A DNA stretch of 24,084 nucleotides from JAJPHY01 sp040754475 (lineage in GTDB: Bacteria > Actinomycetota > UBA4738 > HRBIN12): NCBI GenBank assembly GCA_040754475.1, contig JBFMCN010000066.1, forward strand, positions 1 to 24,084. Direction: 5' to 3'. Under the pieces are notes generated by a model. The model was not told the DNA's origin, made no database searches, and saw nothing but the letters and a program-made list of their open reading frames with translations. Position 1 is the stretch's first letter. Every line of letters begins with the position of its first letter. Positions 17,311-24,084 of this stretch are shown piece after piece. A program made the translations under genes and the position numbers.

Positions 17311-17326
17311 CCACAAGATATTCCAC
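17311..17326. promoter_or_regulatory. NrdR box 2
   Basis: The left half (CACAAGATAT) matches the NrdR consensus well; the right half is weak. It starts 32 bp after box 1, three helical turns, which is the spacing known for tandem NrdR boxes. The spacing is the main support. Confidence 0.5.
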
Positions 17327-17420
17327 TGAAGGTCTTGACGGACTGCGGCGCCGGAGGCAGAATCACGGGGCTGTAACTCCCGAACCAGACCTCCCCGAAA
17401 GTGAGGAAAGGGGCCCTGCC

Positions 17421-20400
17421 GTGGAGACGAGAGACGGGGACGTTGAGGTCATCAGGCACGGCCTCACGTTCAAGCGCTTCTTCACGAAGGACGGCGTTCA
17501 TCCCTTCGACGAGATCGAGTGGGAGATTCGCGACGCGCTGATCCCCAACTACAAGGAGGGCGGAAACGCCTTCGAGCAGCGGGACGTGGAGTTCCCGGAG
17601 AGCTGGTCCCAGAACGCGACGAACATCGTGGCGCAGAAGTACTTCCGCGGTTCCCTCGGAACGCCGCAGCGCGAATCGAGCGTTCGTCAGCTCGCTGGTC
17701 GGGTGGTCGACACCATCCGTCACTGGGGCCTGAGGGACGGCTACTTCGCGAGCGAGCAGGACGCCGACATCTTCGCCGACGAACTCACACACCTCGTCGT
17801 GAACCAGAAGGCTGCGTTCAACTCCCCGGTCTGGTTCAACGTGGGAGTGCCCGACACCCCGCAGCAGTGCAGCGCGTGCCAGCCGTATGACGCTCTGGTG
17901 AGCACACCGGACGGCCTTGTGCCGATCGGCGAGCTGGTGGAGGACGGAGCGGTCGGAACGAAGGTGTACGACGCACACGGCGTGACGAGAATCGTGGCAA
18001 CGAAGTCGAACGGCGTGAAAGAGGTCGTGCGCATCCATACGAAGGCTGGTCATGCGCTCGACGTGACTGGCGACCATCTCGTGTGGCGATCGAGCGGGCG
18101 CGGCACGGGCACCTTCGTCCGGGCCGACACCCTTCGGCCTGGCGACCAGCTTGAGTGGCACCGGCGAGAGTCCCACGGGGCTGGGGAGATCGATCCCGCT
18201 TTGCGCGCGGAGGCGGCGCTTGCTGGATGGCTGCAGTCCGACGGATTCGTCTGCAGGTACGAGGGCACCAACCGGTCGCTCACGATCGAGGCGATGACCG
18301 TGAACACCTGGGAGCACGAGTGGGTTCTTGCTGCCATCGACGGAGTGTTCCCGACCGTGCACCGCCACGAGCGAACGGTGGATACAAAGGACCCAACGAT
18401 CGATTGTCGACGCATTCGACTGTACGGCAAGGCATTGCGTGAGTTCGTGGATCGGTGGGACCTTCTTCGACGAGGGGTCGACATGAGGGTTCCGAGACGG
18501 CTGTTCACGGCCCCTCTTCCCATCGTGGCGGCCTACCTTCGCAGCCTCTTCCAGGCCGAGGGGTACGTCTCCGTGCGTGCGTCGTCGGCGCGCGTCGGAC
18601 TCGACATGGTCTCCGAGGAGCTGGTACGAGGCGTTCAGCAGCTACTCGCCAGGTTCGGCATCTTCTCTCGCGTTCGATTCAAGGGAGACCGCCGGGCCGA
18701 CCGCAAAGGATGCTGGTCGCTGTCGATCAGCCCCGTGGGTGACCAGGTGACCTTCGCTGAGGAGATCGGTTTCCTCGATCCTGGGAAGACAGATCGACTT
18801 GAGATGGCGCTCGACCGAGTGGGCATTGCCACCCACGAGACCAAGCGGCTGGAGATCGATCGGATCGAGGCCCGGGGGCCCATGGAGGTCTACGACATCG
18901 AGACCGAGAGCGGAGAGTACCTCTCGGGCAACCTGCGAGTGCACAACTGTTTCATCCTCGCGGTCGAGGACACGATGTCCTCGATCCTGAACTGGTACGT
19001 CGAGGAAGGGACGATCTTCAAGGGCGGGTCCGGCTCCGGGATCAACCTGTCGAAGCTCCGCTCCTCAAGGGAGTCGCTCGCCGGAGGCGGAACAGCGAGC
19101 GGGCCGGTGAGCTTCATGCGGGGCGCCGACGCCAGTGCCGGGACGATCAAGTCGGGCGGCAAGACGCGGCGGGCCGCGAAGATGGTCGTGCTGAACGTCG
19201 ACCACCCCGACATCCGCGATTTCATCTGGTGCAAGGCCGTGGAGGAGCGGAAGGCGCGGGCGCTGCGGGACGCCGGGTTCGACATGGACCTCGACGGAAA
19301 GGATGCCTATTCGATCCAGTACCAGAACGCCAACAACTCAGTGCGGGTGACGGACGAGTTCATGCGTGCATACGAGAACGATCAGGACTGGAAGCTGAGG
19401 GCCGTCCTGACCGGCGACACGCTCGAGACCGTGCGCGCGCGCGAGCTCATGCGCGAGATCGCGCAGGCGGCCTGGGACTGCGCAGATCCCGGCATGCAGT
19501 ACGACACCACGATCAACGAATGGCACACGTGCCCCGCCTCCGGCCGGATCAACGCCTCGAACCCCTGCTCGGAGTACATGAGCCTCGACAACTCGGCCTG
19601 CAACCTGGCGTCGCTCAACCTCATGAAGTTCCTGGACGAGGAGGGGAACTTCGACGTGGCGTCGTTCAAGCGCGCAGTCGAGATCGTGTTCACCGCGCAG
19701 GAGATCATCGTCGGCAACTCGGACTACCCGACGGAGTCCATCGCCCGGAACGCGAAGGCCTTCCGCCAGCTGGGGCTCGGGTACGCGAACCTGGGCGCCC
19801 TGCTGATGGCGCGCGGCCTGCCGTACGACTCCGACGCGGGTCGCGCGTGGGCCGGCGCAATCACGGCACTCATGACCGGGCACGCCTACGCGACCAGCGC
19901 GAGGATCGCCGAGGTCACCGGGCCGTTCTCCGACTTCGCTCCGAACCGCGACGCGATGCTGCGGGTCGTGCGGAAGCACCGCGCTGCGGCCGACCAGATC
20001 GACGGCGAGCTGGTCCCGGAGGCTTTGCTGTCGTCCGCGAAGAATGCCTGGGACGAGGCGATCGCGCTCGGCGAACGGCACGGCTACCGCAACGCGCAGG
20101 CAACGGTGCTCGCGCCGACCGGCACGATCGGCCTGATGATGGACTGCGACACGACCGGCATCGAGCCCGACCTGGCACTGGTCAAGAACAAGAAGCTCGT
20201 GGGCGGCGGCACGATGCAGATCGTCAACCAGACCGTCCCGCGGGCGCTCGAGCGGCTCGGGTACGCGCCCGACCAGGTCGAGGACATCGTCGCCTACATC
20301 ACCGAGCACAACTCGGTGGCGGAGGCCCCGCACCTGCGGCCGGAGCACTATCCGGTGTTCGACACGTCGATGGGCGATCGCGCCATCGACTACATGGGGC

Positions 20401-21239
20401 ACGTCCGGATGATGGCCGCGGTCCAGCCGTTCATCTCGGGCGCCATCTCCAAGACCGTGAACATGCCGGAGCAGACGACCGTCGAGGAGGTCGAGCAGCT
20501 CTTCGTCGAATCCTGGAAGCTCGACCTGAAGGCCGTCGCGATCTATCGCGACAACTGCAAGGTCGCCCAGCCGCTGTCAGCGGACAAGAAGGCCAAGGAC
20601 AAGGTCGAGGAGACCGCGGAGCTGGCCAGGCCGGAGCGCAAGCGTCCGCCTCGCGTCCGGCCGTCGGTGACGACGAAGTTCGAGGTCGGTGACGCCGAGG
20701 GCTACATCACGGCGAGCACGTACCCGGACGACGGGATCGCCGAGATCTTCCTGAAGACGTCGAAGCAGGGTTCCACACTCGCCGGCATCATGGACGCCTT
20801 CTCGATCGCGATATCCATAGCTCTCCAGTACGGGGTGCCGCTCGACGCGTACGTTGCCAAGTTCATCAACATGAAGTTCGAGCCGTCGGGCATGACGAAC
20901 GATCCGGACATCCGGTTCGCGAGCTCTCTCGTCGACTACGTGTTCCGGCGTCTCGCGCTCGACTACCTGCCGAAGGAGAAGCGCGAGGAGCTCGGCATCC
21001 GTACCGTCGAGGAGCGGAAGACCCTCGCAGCGAACGGGAACGGATACATCGCGGAGGTGGCCCCGCCGGTCGCGGAGGCGAAGGACGAGGCCGCGCCTTC
21101 GGAGGCGGCCGAACGGGGAGAGAACGCACGGACGCAAGCCGTGGACGCGCCGCTCTGCTACTCGTGCGGTTCGAAGATGCAGCCGTCGGGTTCCTGTTAC
21201 GTCTGTCCGTCCTGCGGCTCGACGAGCGGTTGCAGCTAG
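17421..21239 (+). CDS. nrdJ: Adenosylcobalamin-dependent (class II) ribonucleotide reductase, with intein
   Basis: NrdJ reduces ribonucleotides to deoxyribonucleotides using adenosylcobalamin. The 1272-residue precursor contains a 357-residue intein (residues 153-509); splicing would give a 915-residue enzyme, normal for this class. In spliced numbering, the first redox cysteine is C153 (SA/CFILAVEDTM). The radical-site motif NPCSE has C359, and the second redox cysteine is C370 (DNSAC). Other family segments are NSPVWFNVG, GGSGSGINLSKLRS, APTGTIGLMMDCDTTGIEP and ISKTVNMPEQ. The C-terminus carries a Cys-rich ribbon (CYSC, CYVCPSCG) that likely re-reduces the active site. GTG 17421 was chosen for AAGGGG 7 nt upstream; an in-frame start at 17295 lies in the promoter region. 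nrdR lies upstream and dut follows after 4 bp. Confidence 0.97.
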   Translation: METRDGDVEVIRHGLTFKRFFTKDGVHPFDEIEWEIRDALIPNYKEGGNAFEQRDVEFPESWSQNATNIVAQKYFRGSLGTPQRESSVRQLAGRVVDTIRHWGLRDGYFASEQDADIFADELTHLVVNQKAAFNSPVWFNVGVPDTPQQCSACQPYDALVSTPDGLVPIGELVEDGAVGTKVYDAHGVTRIVATKSNGVKEVVRIHTKAGHALDVTGDHLVWRSSGRGTGTFVRADTLRPGDQLEWHRRESHGAGEIDPALRAEAALAGWLQSDGFVCRYEGTNRSLTIEAMTVNTWEHEWVLAAIDGVFPTVHRHERTVDTKDPTIDCRRIRLYGKALREFVDRWDLLRRGVDMRVPRRLFTAPLPIVAAYLRSLFQAEGYVSVRASSARVGLDMVSEELVRGVQQLLARFGIFSRVRFKGDRRADRKGCWSLSISPVGDQVTFAEEIGFLDPGKTDRLEMALDRVGIATHETKRLEIDRIEARGPMEVYDIETESGEYLSGNLRVHNCFILAVEDTMSSILNWYVEEGTIFKGGSGSGINLSKLRSSRESLAGGGTASGPVSFMRGADASAGTIKSGGKTRRAAKMVVLNVDHPDIRDFIWCKAVEERKARALRDAGFDMDLDGKDAYSIQYQNANNSVRVTDEFMRAYENDQDWKLRAVLTGDTLETVRARELMREIAQAAWDCADPGMQYDTTINEWHTCPASGRINASNPCSEYMSLDNSACNLASLNLMKFLDEEGNFDVASFKRAVEIVFTAQEIIVGNSDYPTESIARNAKAFRQLGLGYANLGALLMARGLPYDSDAGRAWAGAITALMTGHAYATSARIAEVTGPFSDFAPNRDAMLRVVRKHRAAADQIDGELVPEALLSSAKNAWDEAIALGERHGYRNAQATVLAPTGTIGLMMDCDTTGIEPDLALVKNKKLVGGGTMQIVNQTVPRALERLGYAPDQVEDIVAYITEHNSVAEAPHLRPEHYPVFDTSMGDRAIDYMGHVRMMAAVQPFISGAISKTVNMPEQTTVEEVEQLFVESWKLDLKAVAIYRDNCKVAQPLSADKKAKDKVEETAELARPERKRPPRVRPSVTTKFEVGDAEGYITASTYPDDGIAEIFLKTSKQGSTLAGIMDAFSIAISIALQYGVPLDAYVAKFINMKFEPSGMTNDPDIRFASSLVDYVFRRLALDYLPKEKREELGIRTVEERKTLAANGNGYIAEVAPPVAEAKDEAAPSEAAERGENARTQAVDAPLCYSCGSKMQPSGSCYVCPSCGSTSGCS
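17877..18947 (+). mobile_element. Intein with LAGLIDADG homing endonuclease, inside nrdJ
   Basis: The 357-residue element is in frame and begins with Cys1 (CQPYDALVSTPDG, block A). Block B has the expected T-x-x-H (T64-H67 in VTGDHLVW). It ends with block F (MEVYDIETESGEYL) and block G (LRVHN), followed by extein Cys+1 (18948-18950). All residues needed for class 1 splicing are present. In the middle are two LAGLIDADG motifs: LAGWLQSDG (intein 115-123) and LRSLFQAEG (221-229), with the acidic residues D122 and E228 kept. The endonuclease therefore looks intact, able in principle to home into intein-free nrdJ alleles. By eye its base use is somewhat less G/C-rich at third positions than the flanking reductase. 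Confidence 0.95.
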
Positions 21240-21243
21240 GCGC

Positions 21244-21678
21244 GTGGAGCTTCCGTTCAAGCGCCTCGACCCGCAGGCCCCACTGCCCGGACGGGCGCAC
21301 CCGGGCGACGCGGGACTGGATCTCCGCTCGGCGGTCGACGTGCTCGTCGGTCCGGGCGAGCGCGCGATGGTGCCGACCGGTCTGTCGGTCGCGATCCCCG
21401 ATGGTCACGCCGGGCTGGTGCTGCCGCGCTCCGGGCTCGCTTCGAGGCAGGGTCTGACGATGGCGAACGCGCCGGGCCTGATCGACGCCGGGTACCGGGG
21501 CGAGATCATCTGCGCCGTCGTCAACCTAGACCGCGAGCAGGCGGTGCAGATCAGGCGCGGCGATCGGATCGCCCAGCTCGTGGTTGTGGCAGTTTCCGGG
21601 GTGTCGCCGAGCTTCGTCGATGAGCTTCCCCCGTCAAGCCGTGGCGAGGGAGGTTTCGGATCGACGGGGACGTCATGA
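21244..21678 (+). CDS. dut: dUTP diphosphatase (dUTPase)
   Basis: Dut hydrolyses dUTP to dUMP, preventing uracil incorporation and feeding dTMP synthesis. The 144 residues have all five motifs of the trimeric family: I HPGDAGLDLRSA (19-30), II PRSGLA (61-66), III GLIDAGYRGEI (78-88, catalytic Asp81), IV RGDRIAQLVV (105-114) and V RGEGGFGSTG (133-142). It starts at GTG 21244, 4 bp after the nrdJ stop, without a strong ribosome site, so translational coupling to nrdJ is likely. Its stop overlaps the next gene (ATGA). Confidence 0.96.
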   Translation: MELPFKRLDPQAPLPGRAHPGDAGLDLRSAVDVLVGPGERAMVPTGLSVAIPDGHAGLVLPRSGLASRQGLTMANAPGLIDAGYRGEIICAVVNLDREQAVQIRRGDRIAQLVVVAVSGVSPSFVDELPPSSRGEGGFGSTGTS

Positions 21679-22232
21679 TCGTGCGCCTCGAGGAGCCGAC
21701 GGATCGCCCCCACGCGATCGAGGTGGAGCGTCGCGCCTTCGACTCGGACGAGGAGCCGGCGATCGTCGAGGCGGTTCGTGACGAGCCCGGCGCCTTTGCC
21801 TTCGTCGCGGAGGAGGACGGACGGGTCGTCGGACACGTTCAGATGAGTCCAGGGACGGTAGGGAACAGCGAGGTCCTGGCTCTCGGACCGATCGGAGTTC
21901 TGCCGGAGCGCCAGCGGCGCGGGATCGGCTCGGCCCTGATCTGCGCGGCGCTCGACGAAGCTCGGGCGCGAGGTTGGGTCGCAGCTATCGTGATCGGCGA
22001 CCCGAGGTTCTACCCACGGTTCGGCTTCGAACCGGGCGCGGCCTACGGCCTGCGAAACTCGTTCGCCGGCGTCTATCCGGGTGGGTTCGAGATCAAAGAA
22101 GAGGACTTCATGCTCGCGCCCCTCGTCGAGGGGGCTCGGGAGTTCCGCGGGCCGGTTCGCTGGCATGCCGCGTTCGGTCAAGGGCCCGACCCGGGCGAAG
22201 TAGCGGTTGAAGGGACGACCTGCGGGGCCTAG
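21675..22232 (+). CDS. GNAT family N-acetyltransferase
   Basis: This 185-residue protein has the GNAT fold signature. The acetyl-CoA pyrophosphate loop is QRRGIG (80-85) within ALGPIGVLPERQRRGIGSAL, followed by the C-terminal GDPRFYPRFGFEPGAAYGL segment typical of the COG3153 (YhbS-like) subgroup. The acceptor substrate cannot be told from sequence. ATG 21675 overlaps the dut stop (ATGA), so it is co-transcribed with the nrdJ-dut unit, but a functional link to nucleotide metabolism is not shown. Its last codons contain the promoter of the downstream tRNA-Gly gene. Confidence 0.88.
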   Translation: MIVRLEEPTDRPHAIEVERRAFDSDEEPAIVEAVRDEPGAFAFVAEEDGRVVGHVQMSPGTVGNSEVLALGPIGVLPERQRRGIGSALICAALDEARARGWVAAIVIGDPRFYPRFGFEPGAAYGLRNSFAGVYPGGFEIKEEDFMLAPLVEGAREFRGPVRWHAAFGQGPDPGEVAVEGTTCGA

Positions 22233-22235
22233 ACT
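22207..22235 (+). promoter_or_regulatory. tRNA-Gly promoter
   Basis: TTGAAG (22207-22212) and TAGACT (22230-22235) are 17 bp apart. The predicted start is about 22242, 4 nt before the mature tRNA. The -35 and the start of the -10 lie within the acetyltransferase coding region; the -10 shares bases with its TAG stop. Confidence 0.65.
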
Positions 22236-22245
22236 CGTGAGACAC

Positions 22246-22321
<76 letters not shown>

Positions 22322-22324
22322 GCG

Positions 22325-22350
22325 GGAGCCTCGAGCGAGGCTCCTATTTT
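22325..22350 (+). terminator. Rho-independent terminator of tRNA-Gly
   Basis: GGAGCCTC and GAGGCTCC form a perfect 8-bp stem around a GAGC loop, followed by TATTTT. It starts 3 bp after the tRNA CCA. Confidence 0.85.
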
Positions 22351-22380
22351 GCACGTGCAAGACGCTCCGCCGCGTTCGCG

Positions 22381-22386
22381 TAGACT
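22381..22386 (+). promoter_or_regulatory. -10 element of tRNA-Cys
   Basis: TAGACT is identical to the tRNA-Gly -10. The predicted start is about 22393, some 22 nt before the tRNA. No clear -35 is seen at the usual distance. Confidence 0.45.
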
Positions 22387-22414
22387 TGTTGCGGGCTCCG
22401 AGCGAGCCCAGGTC

Positions 22415-22485
22415 GGCGGGGTGGCCGAGTGGTTAGGCAAGGGTCTGCAAAACCCTGTACACCGGTTCAATTCCGGTCCCCGCCT
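22415..22485 (+). tRNA. tRNA-Cys (anticodon GCA)
   Basis: The acceptor stem GGCGGGG pairs with CCCCGCC. The anticodon loop CTGCAAA sits on stem AGGGT/ACCCT, giving GCA at 22447-22449. The discriminator is T, the identity base for tRNA-Cys. CCA is not encoded. Confidence 0.95.
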
Positions 22486-22501
22486 CGGTACCCGCGGCCG
22501 C

Positions 22502-22507
22502 TAGAAT
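22502..22507 (+). promoter_or_regulatory. -10 element of tRNA-Val
   Basis: TAGAAT lies 10 bp before tRNA-Val, with a predicted start near 22514. The -35 position would fall in the end of tRNA-Cys and has no consensus match. Read-through from tRNA-Cys is the alternative. Confidence 0.4.
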
Positions 22508-22517
22508 CAGGGACCTC

Positions 22518-22589
22518 GGGCGCTTAGCTCAGGGGGAGAGCGCTTCCTTGACGCGGAAGAGGTCAGAGGTTCAAATCCTCTAGCGCCCA
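22518..22589 (+). tRNA. tRNA-Val (anticodon GAC)
   Basis: The acceptor stem GGGCGCT pairs with AGCGCCC. The anticodon loop TTGACGC sits on stem CTTCC/GGAAG, giving GAC at 22550-22552. The discriminator is A. CCA is not encoded. Confidence 0.95.
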
Positions 22590-22596
22590 CAGTGAA

Positions 22597-22616
22597 AGGC
22601 CCTGGTCACAGGGCCT
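22597..22616 (+). terminator. Hairpin after tRNA-Val, probable terminator
   Basis: AGGCCCTG and CAGGGCCT form a perfect 8-bp stem around a GTCA loop, 7 bp after the tRNA. There is no T tract, so it may act as a processing signal or a non-canonical terminator. Confidence 0.6.
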
Positions 22617-22716
22617 ATGCTTACGTTCGGGCGCCTGCTCTCGATGGAGCTGTTGGGCCTCGCGCGCCGGGGCGCGTGTCATTCTTCCAGCCTTGGCAGA
22701 GTTAGGATCGCATCTC

Positions 22717-23493
22717 GTGTTCACTGTTGAGCAGCGGGATGCTCTCCGCGAGCGCGTGCTGAGGCTCGCGGAGGAGGATGAGCGCGTCGTCGCCGGAGCC
22801 GCCGTGGGTTCGCTCGCCATAGACGGTGGCGACCGCTTCTCCGACTTGGACCTTACCTTCGGCATTGCCAACCATGTTCAGGTCGCTGACGTGCTCGACG
22901 ACTGGACGCGCACGCTCGTCGACGAGCTCGACGCGGTGCAGCTTGCCGAGCTCGAGCGCGGGCCGACCACCTACCGGGTGTTCCTGCTGCCGGACGCGCT
23001 GCAGTTGGACCTGTCGATGACGCCGGCGGCTCAGTTTCGTCCCGCCGGGCCACGATTCCGGCTCCTGTTCGGCGAGACGGCTGTAGGCGAGTCGGAGACT
23101 CTCACGCCGCCGGTCGCAGAGGACCTCTTCCTGCCCACGCCGCCGGTCGCAGGGGACATCTTCGGGTGGGGCGTCGTCTACGCGCTCCACGCGCGCGCTT
23201 GCATCGAGCGCGGGCGTGTCTGGCAGGCCGAGCACTACGTCGGCGCCGTGCGCGACCACGCGCTCTCGCTTGCCTGCCTCCGCCAGGGGCTGCCCCCTGT
23301 GCTGGCGCGCGGCTACGACGACCTTTCCGCTGAGACGCTTGCTCGTTTCGAGGATGCCCACGTCGGCGGGGTCGAACCTGGGGCGCTCCGGGCAGCTCTG
23401 GCCACCTCCGTTCTCGCGCTCACGCGCGAGGGTGCGGAGGCGCGTCTACCGCATGCTCGTGCCGTCGCGGAGCGTCTCGCTGAGTTTCGCTGA
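22717..23493 (+). CDS. Nucleotidyltransferase-domain protein
   Basis: The 258-residue protein has the minimal nucleotidyltransferase motif G31-S32 ... D43-x-D45 (AVGSLAIDG, FSDLDLTF), which binds metal and NTP. A helical C-terminal half (ARACIERGRVWQAEHY, LACLRQGLPP, RGYDDLS) resembles aminoglycoside-nucleotidyltransferase-like proteins. The substrate is unknown; a resistance role is not implied. Start GTG 22717 was chosen because AGGA (22704-22707) lies 9 nt upstream; a TTG at 22693 would add 8 residues. TAGGAT (22703-22708) could also be a -10 giving a leaderless message. It follows a tRNA cluster and converges on an unrecognised gene. A 33-bp in-frame duplication lies near the middle. Confidence 0.8.
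   Translation: MFTVEQRDALRERVLRLAEEDERVVAGAAVGSLAIDGGDRFSDLDLTFGIANHVQVADVLDDWTRTLVDELDAVQLAELERGPTTYRVFLLPDALQLDLSMTPAAQFRPAGPRFRLLFGETAVGESETLTPPVAEDLFLPTPPVAGDIFGWGVVYALHARACIERGRVWQAEHYVGAVRDHALSLACLRQGLPPVLARGYDDLSAETLARFEDAHVGGVEPGALRAALATSVLALTREGAEARLPHARAVAERLAEFR
23104..23163 (+). repeat. 33-bp in-frame tandem duplication in the nucleotidyltransferase gene
   Basis: Two 27-bp near-identical copies (23104-23130 and 23137-23163) recur with a 33-bp period. They encode TPPVAEDLF and TPPVAGDIF, 11 codons apart. The copies differ at only a few bases, pointing to a fairly recent slippage event. Confidence 0.75.
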
Positions 23494-23521
23494 CGAGTGA
23501 ACAGCACGATGGCATGAAGAC

Positions 23522-24040
23522 CTACGGGTCGGCCATGAATCGGGCTCGGAGACGCTCACTGAATACCACGTCATAGGGAAGAGCTTTGAGTTCCTCGGCA
23601 GTTGCCTCGACGCCGTGGATGTGCAGCAGCCCGGCGAGCAGCTCCCAAGGATGTTCCTCTTGAGTGTCGTCGTCGTCCGGGAGCACCGTGGTGCGCACGT
23701 CCCGCTCGAGTTGCTCCAACGTCAAGTAGCGCCACTGGTCGCTGGGCGTGGGTCCTCTGTTGGCCATGGTCCAACCTGAGAACCCGAGGTCATCGCGCAG
23801 CGTGAGGCGCCGTCCGTCCGCAAGGTCGGCGAACTCATGGACGACGAATGAGAGCCGCTGCTTGAAGGCCTCGACAAGGTTCTCGACCTCCTGGGTTGAC
23901 TGCGGAGCGAAAGGGGCGGGATGAGCGTGTGCACCCGACTGCCGTTCGACAGTCGCGCGCCATCCGCCCTTGACGAGTCGCTGGCCGTACTCGTCCGGCG
24001 TCACGAAATCGCACCACGCACCCAAACCGACAACAGTCAC
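23522..24040 (-). CDS. Hypothetical protein, 172 aa
   Basis: I do not recognise this protein. It is read on the minus strand from GTG 24040 to a stop at 23522, converging on the nucleotidyltransferase gene with 28 bp between. It is acidic overall, with an aromatic N-terminal part (GLGAWCDFVTPDEYG), a helix (EVENLVEAFKQRLSFVVHEF), and an acidic stretch DDDDTQEEHPWELLAGLL. No membrane segment, signal peptide or known catalytic motif is seen. The frame is open upstream to a TAG at 24080-24082, and the intervening peptide (VEYGG before VTVVGLG) looks protein-like but has no ATG, GTG or TTG. The true start may therefore be unusual, or the gene may be disrupted near the window edge. Confidence 0.6.
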   Translation of the reverse strand: MTVVGLGAWCDFVTPDEYGQRLVKGGWRATVERQSGAHAHPAPFAPQSTQEVENLVEAFKQRLSFVVHEFADLADGRRLTLRDDLGFSGWTMANRGPTPSDQWRYLTLEQLERDVRTTVLPDDDDTQEEHPWELLAGLLHIHGVEATAEELKALPYDVVFSERLRARFMADP

Positions 24041-24084
24041 CCCGCCATACTCAACACGGGCAGGCCCGACGGCAAGTTGCTACG

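Noticed and set aside
17299..17420. Cobalamin riboswitch in the nrdJ leader
   Set aside because: A B12-dependent enzyme made this worth checking, but the leader is only about 120 nt and shows no B12-box-like conserved core that I can recognise.
19229..20692. A 487-codon plus-strand frame inside nrdJ
   Set aside because: It is out of frame with the reductase, extremely Arg/Gly/Ala-rich, and has no recognisable domain.
22624..22632. ACGTTCGG half-site like those in the LexA boxes, downstream of tRNA-Val
   Set aside because: The left half of the operator is absent, so LexA binding is not supported.

Overview
The window is a chromosomal housekeeping segment from a GC-rich bacterium, most likely an actinomycete-type organism (Actinomycetota) outside the well-studied Streptomyces/Mycobacterium groups. 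The reasons are the high GC with strong G/C third-position bias, frequent GTG/TTG starts, LexA operators of the TCGAAC-N4-GTTCGA type, the divergent lexA / LysM-protein / nrdR arrangement known from mycobacteria and corynebacteria, and RNase Y together with a B12-dependent (class II) ribonucleotide reductase. The class cannot be fixed from this window alone.

Layout. (1) 1-1945: the 3' end of ftsK (DNA translocase), a small convergent hypothetical gene, and a RodZ-like HTH membrane protein. (2) 1950-5605: cinA and thpR (overlapping), then recA behind a LexA operator, with recX directly downstream. (3) 5702-8161: a cellobiose phosphorylase sitting alone between recX and rny. (4) 8449-15671: a compact co-directional run rny-miaB-miaA-dapF-dapL-like-hflX, with start/stop overlaps from miaB onward, joining mRNA decay, tRNA modification, diaminopimelate synthesis and ribosome rescue. 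(5) 15668-17260: lexA on the minus strand, converging on hflX and sharing a CTAG with its stop. It diverges from a small LysM-domain, membrane-anchored protein of the SOS division-inhibitor type (ChiZ/YneA/DivS class), followed by nrdR. (6) 17264-21678: two NrdR-box-like sites 32 bp apart, then nrdJ interrupted by a 357-residue LAGLIDADG intein, then dut. (7) 21675-22616: a GNAT acetyltransferase and three tRNA genes (Gly-GCC, Cys-GCA, Val-GAC), each with its own -10 element. (8) 22717-end: a nucleotidyltransferase and an unrecognised minus-strand gene, probably accessory.

How it works together. recA, lexA and the LysM gene form an SOS module. Four LexA-type boxes are visible (one at recA, three between lexA and the LysM gene), and in two promoters the 16-bp operator lies in the spacer between -35 and -10. 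nrdR, nrdJ and dut form a dNTP-supply module with candidate NrdR boxes at the nrdJ promoter. The most striking single feature is the nrdJ intein: it is inserted immediately before the conserved redox cysteine of the reductase and uses that cysteine as its +1 splicing nucleophile. No CRISPR array, insertion sequence, rRNA or prophage is seen, and I do not see a convincing wholly novel multi-gene system.
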